NCBI GenBank assembly: GCA_018385415.1
Contig: JAHAZA010000027.1
Location: 1-22,853 of the forward strand
Direction: 5' to 3'
DNA: 22,853 nucleotides
From: Treponema sp.
GTDB taxonomy: Bacteria > Spirochaetota > Spirochaetia > Treponematales > Treponemataceae
Positions 1-7,638 of this stretch are shown one piece after another. Numbering within the stretch: the first letter of the stretch is position 1; the number at the start of each line of letters is the position of its first letter. A program made the position numbers and the translations under genes. Below the pieces are notes generated by a model that worked only from the letters and a program-made list of their open reading frames with translations, was not told the origin of the DNA and searched no databases.

Positions 1-36
1 TGCCTGAAAATCAAGCAGCCTTTCTTTAATCTTCAT
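1..36 (-). CDS. 5' end of a leftward gene, truncated by the window (possibly AlkD-like DNA alkylation repair)
   Basis: On the minus strand an ATG at 36-34 opens a frame that runs off the window edge after 12 codons (MKIKERLLDFQA). The near-consensus promoter at 83-111 points into it, which is the main reason to believe it is a gene. The nearest purine-rich stretch (GAAGAG) directly abuts the ATG, so the ribosome binding site is poor. A much better Shine-Dalgarno-like stretch, AAAGGAGAAGG (81-71), lies too far upstream for this ATG and has no usable start after it. The IKERL-FQ pattern resembles N termini of HEAT-like DNA alkylation repair proteins, but 12 residues cannot establish a family. 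It is divergent from the copper ATPase. Confidence 0.42.
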   Translation of the reverse strand, partial: MKIKERLLDFQA

Positions 37-82
37 CTCTTCACGGATTAAAACCGCAGGTTAATGGAGACCTTCTCCTTTC

Positions 83-111
83 AATATAGAACTAGATTTC
101 ATTCTTGTCAA
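83..111 (-). promoter_or_regulatory. Sigma-70 promoter for the leftward partial gene
   Basis: Reading the minus strand, TTGACA (111-106) is followed after exactly 17 bases by TATATT (88-83). The expected transcription start is near 76. This falls in or beside a small perfect hairpin, GGAGA-CCT-TCTCC on the plus strand (66-78), so the 5' end of the leftward mRNA may fold. Confidence 0.6.
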
Positions 112-172
112 GATAATTTCTATATTAAAATTAAACTTTCCTTTTAAATTAAAATTCATTATCTTATTAGTC

Positions 173-2695
173 ATGGCTAACAAAAATAAATTCGATATAA
201 CTGGAATGAGTTGCGCAGCCTGCGTTGCCCGTGTTGAAAAAGCTGTAAATGCTGTTGATGGTGTAACAGAATGTGCTGTTAATCTTTTAACCAATTCTAT
301 GATTGTTTCAGGAACCGCATCGGCTGAGAAGATCATCAAAGCTGTGACTGATGCCGGCTACGGAGCACAACCACAGGCTGCAAAAAATTCCTCGAAAGCC
401 AAGGGTAATTCTGATCCTCTTTTAGATAAGGAATCTCCTGCCCTGCTAAAACGCCTTTTCTGGTCTCTGGGATTTCTTCTGATCCTTATGTATTTTTCAA
501 TGGGTCACATGATGTGGAATTTTCCTCTTCCACCATTCTTTGAAAATAACCATGTAGCCATCGGCCTTGTTCAACTGATTCTTTGTTCCATTATAATGTT
601 CATCAATAAAAAATTTTTTGTAAGTGGAATTAAATCAGTCCTTCACGGTGCACCTAACATGGACACTCTTGTTGCAATGGGATCAGGCGTTTCATTCCTC
701 TGGAGTCTTTACTGTCTTTTTGCAATGACTGATGCACAGGTCAAACAGAACACCGAAGCTGTAATAAATTACATGGATAATTTTTACTTTGAATCGGCTG
801 CAATGATTTTGACTTTGATTACTGTAGGAAAATTCCTTGAAGCTAAATCAAAAGGAAAAACTACATCGGCACTAAAAAGCCTTATGAAGCTTGCTCCTAA
901 AACTGCAACTATCATCCGTAACGATTCAGAAATTTCTGTAGATGTGGAAGAGGTTCATATAGATGATATTTTTGTTATCCGCCCCGGAGAAACTATTCCT
1001 GTTGATGGAGTTGTAGTTGATGGTTTTTCTGCTGTGAACGAATCTGCACTTACAGGCGAAAGCATTCCGGTTGATAAAAAGACTGGCAGTAAGGTTTCAA
1101 GTGGAACTTTGAATCAAAGTGGATTTCTTAAATGCCGCGCCACTCGTGTTGGTCAGGACACAACAATCAATCAGATCATTCAGCTGGTCAGTGATGCTTC
1201 GAGCAGTAAGGCTCCTATAGCAAAAATTGCAGATAAGGTAAGTGGTGTTTTTGTACCTGTGGTAATCGCTATTGCTGCCATTACTTTTATTGTATGGATG
1301 GTTATGGGCTCTGGTGCAGGTTATTCTCTGGCCCGTGCAATCAGTGTCCTTGTTATAAGCTGTCCTTGTGCCCTGGGTCTTGCAACTCCTGTTGCCATTA
1401 TGGTCGCAAGCGGCAAAGGTGCTTCAAACGGTATTCTTTTCAAAACCGCAGAAAGTCTTGAAACAACAGGCAAAGCAAAAATCGTCGCTCTGGACAAAAC
1501 CGGCACTATTACAAAAGGACAGCCATCGGTAACAGACATCATCCCGGTTGACGGAATTTCTGAAACTGAACTTGTTCAGTCAGCCTTGAATATTGAAGCA
1601 AAAAGCGAACATCCGCTGGCAAAAGCAATTCTTGATTATGCAAAAGAAAAAGGTCTTTCAGCAGAAGCTGTTTCTGAATTTGAAGCGATTGCTGGTTGCG
1701 GTGTTAAAGCAAAATGTAAGGATGCAGAATTAAGAGGCGGTAATAAGGAATTCATAAAGGACCTTGAAAATTCCTCTTATGACACAGATGATTTTGCCCG
1801 CCAGGGAAAGACTCCGCTTTATTTCTCAAAAGACAATAAGCTTCTTGGAATTATCTGCGTAGCCGACACAATAAAAGAGGACAGCGCCGATGCCATAAAA
1901 GAACTTAAAAAAATGAACTTTGAAGTTGTAATGCTTACAGGCGACAATGAACTGACAGCTCAGGAAATCGGCCGCCTCTCAGGTGTTGATCGTGTCATTG
2001 CAGGCATTCTTCCAGAGCAAAAAGCAAAAGCCGTCAAAGACCTTCAGGCAAAAGGTAAGCCTGTCATAATGATCGGTGACGGAATCAACGATGCCCCTGC
2101 CCTTACCGTAGCAGATTCCGGCATTGCAATCGGCAAAGGAACAGACGTTGCAATTGATGCAGCAGATGTTGTTCTTGTAAATGGCTCTCTTCGTGATGCT
2201 GTTGCTGCAATCAAATTAAGTCAAAAAACACTTGTTAACATTAAAGAAAATCTGTTCTGGGCTTTCATTTACAACCTGATCGGCATTCCACTGGCTGCAG
2301 GTTGTTATATCAAAGCATTCGGATGGACTTTGAATCCAATGTTTGGCGCAGCTGCAATGAGTTTAAGCAGTTTCTGTGTTGTTTCTAACGCATTACGCCT
2401 GAACTTTGTCAGATTATATAGTAGCAGAAAAAACAAAAACAGAAATATTGAAAATTCCTCTCAGCAGGAATCACAAGGAGTATCTATGACTAAAACATTA
2501 AAAATCGAAGGCATGATGTGCTCTCACTGCGAGGCTCACATAAAAGGTGCCCTTGAAAAAATCGACGGCGTAACTAGTGCTGTTACTAGCCACGAAAAAG
2601 GCACTGCAGTTATTGAACTTTCAAAAGATGTTCCAGAAGAACTTTTCAAAGCCGCAATAACTGAAGCTGGTTATAAATATCTTGGCCAGGAATAA
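173..2695 (+). CDS. copA: Copper-exporting P1B-type ATPase (CopA) with N- and C-terminal metal-binding domains
   Basis: An 840-residue heavy-metal P-type ATPase that exports Cu(I) across the inner membrane. An N-terminal HMA domain carries GMSCAAC (residues 11-17). Membrane segments follow, then the actuator TGES loop, the ion-binding motif SCPCALGLATP with C397-P-C399, the phosphorylated Asp441 in DKTGT, the hinge GDGIND (635-640), and the final helices. A second HMA domain with GMMCSHC (780-786) is joined by a polar, Lys/Asn-rich linker (about 750-771). CPC plus CxxC motifs are typical of Cu(I) pumps. The ATG at 173 gives a normal family N terminus, but no Shine-Dalgarno precedes it (TTATTAGTC), so initiation may be leaderless or weak. 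The C-terminal HMA resembles a free CopZ chaperone and has its own in-frame ribosome binding site. A strong terminator follows at 2746. The family assignment is secure; copper specificity is inferred from motifs. Confidence 0.95.
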   Translation: MANKNKFDITGMSCAACVARVEKAVNAVDGVTECAVNLLTNSMIVSGTASAEKIIKAVTDAGYGAQPQAAKNSSKAKGNSDPLLDKESPALLKRLFWSLGFLLILMYFSMGHMMWNFPLPPFFENNHVAIGLVQLILCSIIMFINKKFFVSGIKSVLHGAPNMDTLVAMGSGVSFLWSLYCLFAMTDAQVKQNTEAVINYMDNFYFESAAMILTLITVGKFLEAKSKGKTTSALKSLMKLAPKTATIIRNDSEISVDVEEVHIDDIFVIRPGETIPVDGVVVDGFSAVNESALTGESIPVDKKTGSKVSSGTLNQSGFLKCRATRVGQDTTINQIIQLVSDASSSKAPIAKIADKVSGVFVPVVIAIAAITFIVWMVMGSGAGYSLARAISVLVISCPCALGLATPVAIMVASGKGASNGILFKTAESLETTGKAKIVALDKTGTITKGQPSVTDIIPVDGISETELVQSALNIEAKSEHPLAKAILDYAKEKGLSAEAVSEFEAIAGCGVKAKCKDAELRGGNKEFIKDLENSSYDTDDFARQGKTPLYFSKDNKLLGIICVADTIKEDSADAIKELKKMNFEVVMLTGDNELTAQEIGRLSGVDRVIAGILPEQKAKAVKDLQAKGKPVIMIGDGINDAPALTVADSGIAIGKGTDVAIDAADVVLVNGSLRDAVAAIKLSQKTLVNIKENLFWAFIYNLIGIPLAAGCYIKAFGWTLNPMFGAAAMSLSSFCVVSNALRLNFVRLYSSRKNKNRNIENSSQQESQGVSMTKTLKIEGMMCSHCEAHIKGALEKIDGVTSAVTSHEKGTAVIELSKDVPEELFKAAITEAGYKYLGQE
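2486..2695 (+). CDS. Possible free CopZ-like copper chaperone from an in-frame internal start in copA
   Basis: Inside copA, AAGGAG (2475-2480) lies 5 bases before an in-frame ATG at 2486. This is a textbook ribosome binding site, better than the one at copA's own start. Translation from there would give a 69-residue protein equal to copA residues 772-840: MTKTLKIEG followed by MMCSHC and a complete beta-alpha-beta-beta-alpha-beta HMA fold, the usual size of CopZ. Either this is the relic of a separate copZ gene fused to copA by loss of a stop codon, or both the pump and the chaperone are still made from one gene. Only the site and the complete domain are seen; the separate product is inferred. 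Confidence 0.35.
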   Translation: MTKTLKIEGMMCSHCEAHIKGALEKIDGVTSAVTSHEKGTAVIELSKDVPEELFKAAITEAGYKYLGQE

Positions 2696-2745
2696 TTCCT
2701 CCAAAAAATTTAAACTTTTTTAAATAATATTTTAAACTTTTCTAC

Positions 2746-2774
2746 GGGGAATTTTCAAATTCCCCATTTTTTTT
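2746..2774 (+). terminator. Rho-independent terminator of copA
   Basis: GGGGAATT pairs perfectly with AATTCCCC around a four-base loop (2746-2765), followed by A and eight T (2767-2774). It closes the copA transcript and isolates it from the sugar operon. Confidence 0.9.
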
Positions 2775-2842
2775 GTAAATTCCGAAAAATTCAAAAAATA
2801 ATACCTAAATTTTCGCATTCAAATTTCCTTTAAGCAGGGTTA

Positions 2843-2871
2843 ATATGGCACCATATAAATCTATCAGGAGG
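2843..2871 (+). promoter_or_regulatory. Leader of the sugar ABC operon: 14-bp palindrome (candidate operator) and strong RBS
   Basis: ATATGG-CA-CCATAT (2843-2856) is a perfect palindrome 22 bases before the binding-protein ATG. AGGAGG (2866-2871) with 6-base spacing is a near-ideal ribosome binding site. A weak promoter may be TTCAAA (2818-2823), 17 bases, TAATAT (2841-2846), which would place the palindrome over the -10 and start site. The weak core promoter would fit dependence on an activator, plausibly the AraC-type regulator at 7639-9216. Function as an operator is inferred. Confidence 0.35.
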
Positions 2872-2877
2872 ATTTAA

Positions 2878-3831
2878 ATGAAAAAATTGATTGCTGCTGC
2901 AGTTGCACTTTTGGCTGCTGCAAGTTTGTTTGTTGCATGTGGTAATGGAGCAAAAAATGACTCTATTAAAATCGGTATTATTAACAACCCACCTAGTGAA
3001 TCAGGATACCGAGCTGCTAACGTAAAAGACATGGAAGAAGTATTCTCTAAAGATAAGGGATACGATGTAAAGACTTTCTACAGCTTGAAAAACGATGAAC
3101 AGCTCAACGCTGCTTCACAGTTCATTACAGAAGGCGTAGACTACATTCTCCTTTCTGCTGCTGCTACAGACGGATGGGAAGCAGTTCTTAAAAACGCACA
3201 GAAAGCTGGAATTAAAGTATTCCTCTTTGACCGTATGATTAACGTAGACGAAAGTCTTTATGAAGCAGCTGTAGTTTCAGACATGGCTAACCAGGGTAAC
3301 ACAGCTGTTGCTTGGTTGAAAGCTCAGAACTTGAAAGAATACAATGTAATTCATATTCAGGGTGCTATGGGATCTGATGCTCAGATCGGACGTACAGCAG
3401 CTCTCGACAAAGAATTTGCTGCAGGAACAATGAAGAAAGTTGTTCAGCAGACAGCTACATGGGACGAAGCTGAAGCAAAGAAAATCGTAGAATCAGTTAT
3501 CAACTCTGGTGAAAAGTTCAACGTAGTATACGCTGAAAACGACGGTATGGCTAAGGGTGCTGTTGCAGCTCTCGACGAAGCTGGTATCACTCACGGTGTT
3601 GGAAAAGATGTAATCATAATGGGATTCGACTGTAACAAATGGGCTCTCCGTGAACTCCTTTCTGGAAACTGGAACTACGATGGACAGTGTTCTCCATTCC
3701 AGGCTGCTGTAATCGAAAACATGATTACAACTGGAAAAGTTCCTTCAAAGAAAGTTATCTCTGAAGAAAAAGGTTTCGATGCTACAAAACTTACAGAAAC
3801 AGATATCGCAAAATATGGTCTTGGTGACTAA
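2878..3831 (+). CDS. Sugar ABC transporter substrate-binding lipoprotein, YtfQ-like (Peripla_BP_4 family)
   Basis: A 317-residue periplasmic sugar-binding protein that delivers its ligand to the transporter encoded just downstream. The N terminus is a lipoprotein signal peptide: MKK, a hydrophobic Ala/Leu stretch, then LFVAC with the probable lipidated Cys21 (a relaxed lipobox, as is common in spirochaetes). The mature part has the two-lobed periplasmic-binding fold. SESGYRAAN near its start, GWEAVLKNAQKAGI and FLFDR match landmarks of E. coli YtfQ (SESGWRAAE, GWEPVLKEAKDAEI, FLLDR), where the Arg contacts sugar. The ligand could be galactofuranose or another pentose or furanose; it cannot be fixed from sequence. 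It is the first gene of the operon and is followed by a terminator hairpin, which would favour its overproduction relative to the membrane parts. Confidence 0.9.
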   Translation: MKKLIAAAVALLAAASLFVACGNGAKNDSIKIGIINNPPSESGYRAANVKDMEEVFSKDKGYDVKTFYSLKNDEQLNAASQFITEGVDYILLSAAATDGWEAVLKNAQKAGIKVFLFDRMINVDESLYEAAVVSDMANQGNTAVAWLKAQNLKEYNVIHIQGAMGSDAQIGRTAALDKEFAAGTMKKVVQQTATWDEAEAKKIVESVINSGEKFNVVYAENDGMAKGAVAALDEAGITHGVGKDVIIMGFDCNKWALRELLSGNWNYDGQCSPFQAAVIENMITTGKVPSKKVISEEKGFDATKLTETDIAKYGLGD

Positions 3832-3847
3832 TTTGTAGACTTTGGAT

Positions 3848-3890
3848 GCGGTGTAAAATATGTAATCCATGTTTTGCACCGCTTTTTTTT
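3848..3890 (+). terminator. Intra-operon terminator/attenuator between binding protein and ATPase
   Basis: GCGGTGTAAAATATG (3848-3862) pairs with CATGTTTTGCACCGC (3868-3882) around a five-base loop, with two G-U pairs, and eight T follow (3883-3890). This is a strong intrinsic terminator, yet the ATPase gene starts only 19 bases later with no obvious promoter between. Partial read-through, giving more binding protein than transporter, is the likely role. Confidence 0.85.
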
Positions 3891-3908
3891 GCTTAAGAGG
3901 AAGTATAA

Positions 3909-5420
3909 ATGGACAATAATGTTCTTTTAACCATGCGTGGAATTTACAAAGAATTCCCAGGTGTAAAAGCTCTTCAAAATGTAGACTTTACCCTCCGCAA
4001 GGGTGAAATTCATGCCTTAATGGGCGAAAATGGAGCTGGTAAATCAACTCTTGTTAAATGTTTAACTGGCGTTTACGAAAAAGATTCAGGTGAAATTCGT
4101 ATTGAAGGAAAAGATAAGCCAGTATCAATCCGTTCACCTCAGGATGCCCAGAATCTGGGTATCAGTACCGTATATCAGGAAATTACACTCTGTCCAAACT
4201 TGACAGTTGCAGAAAACATTTTTATTGGACGAGGAAACTATAAATTCATTAACTGGCATGCTCAGGAAAAGCGTGCTGACGAAATCTTGCAGAAATTAAA
4301 CATTCCGGCAAAAGCAGCACAGCAGCTTGGAACATGTTCCCTTGCTGTTCAGCAGATGGTAGCAATTGCCCGTGCTGTGGACATGGATTGTAAAGTTCTT
4401 ATCCTTGATGAACCAACTTCATCACTGGATGAACGAGAAGTTGAACTTCTTTTTACTCTCATGCGTGACCTTAAAGCTAAAGGTGTAGGAATTATCTTCA
4501 TTACACACTTCCTTGATCAGGTTTATGCAGTCTGTGACAAAATCACAGTCCTTCGTAATGGTGAGCTTATTGGTGAATATGCAATTGCAGATATGCCACA
4601 GGTAGAGTTGATTTCTGCAATGCTGGGCAAAGCCCTTGATGATATTTCAAAGCTTAAAAGTGAAAAGGGCCGTTATAATCCAGCTGCAGAAACAGTTTAC
4701 GAAGCAAGGGATCTTTCAAGTGCTGAAGGTGTAAAACCTTTCGACTTTACAGTTCGTAAAGGTGAAGTTAACGGCTTTACAGGACTTCTTGGTTCAGGCC
4801 GCAGTGAAAGTGTTCGTGCAGTATTTGCTGCAGATCGTGTAACTGGTGGTAAAGTAAAAATCAACGGTAAAGATGTTAAAATCACCAAGCCGCTTGATGC
4901 CATGAAAAACGGTATCGGATATCTTCCTGAAGACCGTAAGGGTGACGGAATCATCGCAGATCTTTCTGTTCGCGAAAATCTTATTCTTGCACAGCAGGTA
5001 TTAAGAGGCTTCTTCAAACCTTACAGCAAGGCAGAGGCTGCAAAAATCGCTGATGAATACATCAAACTTCTTCAGGTTAAGACAGCTTCTCAAGATACTC
5101 CTATCAAAGCCCTTTCAGGTGGAAATCAGCAGAAAGTAATTCTTGCACGCTGGCTTTTAACACATCCACAGTACCTGATTCTTGATGAACCAACACGCGG
5201 TATCGACGTTGGTACAAAAACAGAAATCCAGAAACAGGTTCTTAAACTTCAGAAAGAAGGCGTTGGTGTAACATTCATTTCATCTGAAATTCAGGAAATG
5301 CTGAACGTTTGTTCACGCCTTACAGTTATGAAAGACAGAAACATTGTCGGCGAACTTCGCGATGATGATTTAAGTCAGGATAACATTATGAAAACTATTG
5401 CAGGAGGAAAAAATGAGTAA
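3909..5420 (+). CDS. ytfR: Sugar ABC transporter ATP-binding protein, YtfR-like (two fused NBDs)
   Basis: A 503-residue ATPase powering the sugar importer. It has the two tandem nucleotide-binding domains usual for monosaccharide (CUT2) ATPases. NBD1 has Walker A GENGAGKST (39-47), VYQEITLCPNLTV, a degenerate signature (CSLAVQQM) and Walker B LILDEPTSSLD. NBD2 has the degenerate Walker A GLLGSGRSES, a full LSGGNQQK signature and LILDEPTRGID. Stretches such as THFLDQVY, ITVLRNG and LPEDRKGDGII follow E. coli YtfR more closely than MglA, RbsA or XylG, to my recollection. The ATG at 3909 is preceded by AGAGGAAG. The 3' end overlaps the next gene by 8 bases, so the two are translationally coupled. 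Confidence 0.9.
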   Translation: MDNNVLLTMRGIYKEFPGVKALQNVDFTLRKGEIHALMGENGAGKSTLVKCLTGVYEKDSGEIRIEGKDKPVSIRSPQDAQNLGISTVYQEITLCPNLTVAENIFIGRGNYKFINWHAQEKRADEILQKLNIPAKAAQQLGTCSLAVQQMVAIARAVDMDCKVLILDEPTSSLDEREVELLFTLMRDLKAKGVGIIFITHFLDQVYAVCDKITVLRNGELIGEYAIADMPQVELISAMLGKALDDISKLKSEKGRYNPAAETVYEARDLSSAEGVKPFDFTVRKGEVNGFTGLLGSGRSESVRAVFAADRVTGGKVKINGKDVKITKPLDAMKNGIGYLPEDRKGDGIIADLSVRENLILAQQVLRGFFKPYSKAEAAKIADEYIKLLQVKTASQDTPIKALSGGNQQKVILARWLLTHPQYLILDEPTRGIDVGTKTEIQKQVLKLQKEGVGVTFISSEIQEMLNVCSRLTVMKDRNIVGELRDDDLSQDNIMKTIAGGKNE

Positions 5421-6483
5421 ACCAAAGCTCTCTGAAAAACTGAACAATTTTTCACAGTTACTTATTCCTATTGTCGCTTTATTCATTCTTGTTGTATTTA
5501 ACCTGATTAGAGATCCAGCATTTTTCTCTATCGGAATTAAAGTAAATAACCTGGGGCACAAAGTTCTTACCGGTAATCTGGTAAGTATCTTGAATGGTGC
5601 ATCAGAGCTTGTAATTCTTGCAATTGGTATGACATTGGTAACTTCTGCCACAAAAGGTCAGGATATTTCCATCGGTGCTTCTGCTGCTATTGCAGGAAGT
5701 ATGTTCGTAAAGATTTTGCGTGCAGCTCCTGCTATTACTGTTCCTACTATTCTTGGCGGTGTAGTTGTTGCAGCTTTAGTTGCAATTCTTTTCTGTCTGT
5801 TTAATGGTATTTTGATTTCAAAGTTCAACATTCAGCCAATGATTGCTTCTTTGATCCTCTTTACTGCAGGTCGTCCGATTGCTTACTGGATTAACGGTGG
5901 CGCAACTCCTAACGTAGAAAGTCCTCTTCTTGGAGCTCTTGGTGGATTCATTCCAGGATGCCCAATTCCAAGTCCAATTTTGATTGTAATACTTTTTGTT
6001 GTGATTATGGTACTTCTGTTAAAGTTCACAACACTTGGTCTTTACATTCAGGCTGTTGGTATCAACGAGAAAGCAGCTAAACTCAATGGTATAAATCCAT
6101 TGTTCATGAAGCTTCTTGTATTTGTAATCCTGGGCGTTTGTGTTGCCCTTGCAGGTTCTATGAACGTTTGCCGCATCGGTCTTATCAATCATGAAAAGAT
6201 TCTTCTTGATATTGAAATGGATGCTATCCTTGCAGTTGCTATCGGTGGTAACTCATTAAGCGGCGGAAAGTTCAAGCTTTCAGGATCAATTCTCGGTGCA
6301 TATATTATTCAGGCTCTTACAACTACTTTGTATGCCATGAAGGTTTCTTCAACAGACATTAAGGCTTATAAAGCAATTGTAATTATCATCATTGTTGTTC
6401 TTGGTTCACCTGTTGTTAAAGAATTTATCGGAAAACTCTTCAAGGGTAAACCAAAAGCTGCTGTAAAACTGGAGGCTAAATAA
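5413..6483 (+). CDS. ytfT: Sugar ABC transporter permease, YtfT-like
   Basis: A 356-residue multi-spanning inner-membrane permease of the BPD_transp_2 family, one half of the sugar channel. IGMTLVTSA, a glycine-rich ISIGASAAIAGS stretch, FNGILISKFNIQPMIASLI and the EMDAILAVAIGGNSLSGGKF loop near the C terminus correspond to YtfT landmarks (for example LELDAILAVVIGG). The start is the ATG at 5413, five bases after AGGAGG (5402-5407). A TTG at 5398 would extend the frame but lies upstream of that site and would encode the ribosome binding site itself. It overlaps ytfR by 8 bases and is followed by yjfF after 2 bases. Confidence 0.9.
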   Translation: MSKPKLSEKLNNFSQLLIPIVALFILVVFNLIRDPAFFSIGIKVNNLGHKVLTGNLVSILNGASELVILAIGMTLVTSATKGQDISIGASAAIAGSMFVKILRAAPAITVPTILGGVVVAALVAILFCLFNGILISKFNIQPMIASLILFTAGRPIAYWINGGATPNVESPLLGALGGFIPGCPIPSPILIVILFVVIMVLLLKFTTLGLYIQAVGINEKAAKLNGINPLFMKLLVFVILGVCVALAGSMNVCRIGLINHEKILLDIEMDAILAVAIGGNSLSGGKFKLSGSILGAYIIQALTTTLYAMKVSSTDIKAYKAIVIIIIVVLGSPVVKEFIGKLFKGKPKAAVKLEAK

Positions 6484-6485
6484 TT

Positions 6486-7541
6486 ATGGCTAATAAAGAT
6501 TTAACTACAAAAAAAATTAAACCACCGCTTTCTAATACAGCTTTGCTTTTAACAATCACAATTGCAACTTTCATTGTAATGTATGTTGGTGCAATGATTA
6601 TCTGGGGACACGGCTTTTTAAACCCACAGCAGTTCTTCAATATTTTTAACAACAATGCATATCTCATAATTATTGCATGTGGTCTTACAATCGTAATGAT
6701 TTCAGGCGGTATCGATATCAGTGTTGGTGGACAGATTGCATTGATTACAATGTCTACTGTCGTTCTTCTTGAAAACAATCACTGCTCTGTTGGAGCTGCA
6801 CTCCTCGTATCCCTTGGAATCGGTCTTGCATTCGGTGTTGTTCAGGGATTTCTTGTATCTTATCTAAAGATTCAGCCATTCATCGTAACACTAGCAGGTA
6901 TGTTCCTTGCAAAGGGTTTGACTACAATCATTCATGTTCAACCACTTACTGTTACATCAAATGAAGCATTCCTTAAGGTAAAAGATTTTTATATCAATCT
7001 TCCTGGTATCGGTTCATATGCAAGAAATGGAACATTCATTCCTTCATATCTTGAGATCGGTGCGATAATTGCAATTCTTGCAGTTGTACTTTTATGGGCA
7101 TTCCTCAAATGGACACGTCTCGGACGCAACTTCTACGCAATCGGTGGTAACTCAGAAAGCGCCTTGATGCTTGGTATCAATGTTCAGAGAACAAGATTCC
7201 TTGCTTATGTACTTTGTGGTTTACTGGCAGGAATTGCAGGCTTTGTTTACCTTCTTCACACAGGTGCAGGCAATGCATCAAATGCTGACGGTGCAGAAAT
7301 GGAAGCTATTGCAGCTTCTATCATTGGTGGTACTCTGCTCAGTGGTGGTGTTGGAAACATTATAGGAACATTGTTCGGTGTTATGTCACTGAAAACAATT
7401 AACTTGATTGTAATTGCAGCAGGTTTGACAAAACCATGGTGGCAGAAAATTACAACAGGCTTGATGCTTTGTTTCTTCATCCTTTTGCAGAGCATTATCA
7501 TCGAAGAGCGCAAAAAGAAAAACGGTTCATCTTCGCAGTAG
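6486..7541 (+). CDS. yjfF: Sugar ABC transporter permease, YjfF-like
   Basis: A 351-residue second permease that would pair with the YtfT-like protein to form the membrane channel. Hydrophobic segments span most of its length. ISGGIDISVGGQIA, IVTLAGMFLAKGL, YAIGGNSESALMLGI and ASIIGGTLLSGGVGN are characteristic of YjfF and its relatives. GGAGG (6471-6475), inside the end of the preceding gene, serves the ATG at 6486. A short charged C-terminal tail (EERKKKNGSSSQ) is cytoplasmic. It is the last gene of the operon, closed by the terminator at 7574. Confidence 0.9.
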   Translation: MANKDLTTKKIKPPLSNTALLLTITIATFIVMYVGAMIIWGHGFLNPQQFFNIFNNNAYLIIIACGLTIVMISGGIDISVGGQIALITMSTVVLLENNHCSVGAALLVSLGIGLAFGVVQGFLVSYLKIQPFIVTLAGMFLAKGLTTIIHVQPLTVTSNEAFLKVKDFYINLPGIGSYARNGTFIPSYLEIGAIIAILAVVLLWAFLKWTRLGRNFYAIGGNSESALMLGINVQRTRFLAYVLCGLLAGIAGFVYLLHTGAGNASNADGAEMEAIAASIIGGTLLSGGVGNIIGTLFGVMSLKTINLIVIAAGLTKPWWQKITTGLMLCFFILLQSIIIEERKKKNGSSSQ

Positions 7542-7573
7542 CGTGATTATAAATTAAAAAAACTCCAGGGTAG

Positions 7574-7613
7574 GTGCATCTTCTAAAAGTTCTTTAGAAG
7601 ATGCACTTTTTTT
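7574..7613 (+). terminator. Terminator of the sugar ABC operon
   Basis: A perfect 14-bp stem (7574-7587 with 7593-7606, arms beginning GTGCATCTTC) with a five-base loop, then seven T (7607-7613). It lies between the convergent ABC operon and the response-regulator gene. On the opposite strand the T-run is 13 bases beyond the stem, so it mainly serves the plus-strand operon. Confidence 0.92.
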
Positions 7614-7638
7614 GTTTTACGAAATTAGTAAGAGGAAT

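Noticed and set aside
64..147. Short plus-strand ORF ahead of copA (starting METFSFQ)
   Set aside because: There is no ribosome binding site, the composition is not protein-like, and the region is explained by the leftward promoter.
61..339. 92-residue minus-strand ORF overlapping the copA start
   Set aside because: It is antisense to the conserved HMA domain, has no family features, and crosses the leftward promoter.
5398..5412. TTG start adding five residues to the YtfT-like permease
   Set aside because: It would translate the AGGAGG ribosome binding site itself; the ATG at 5413 is ideally spaced from that site.
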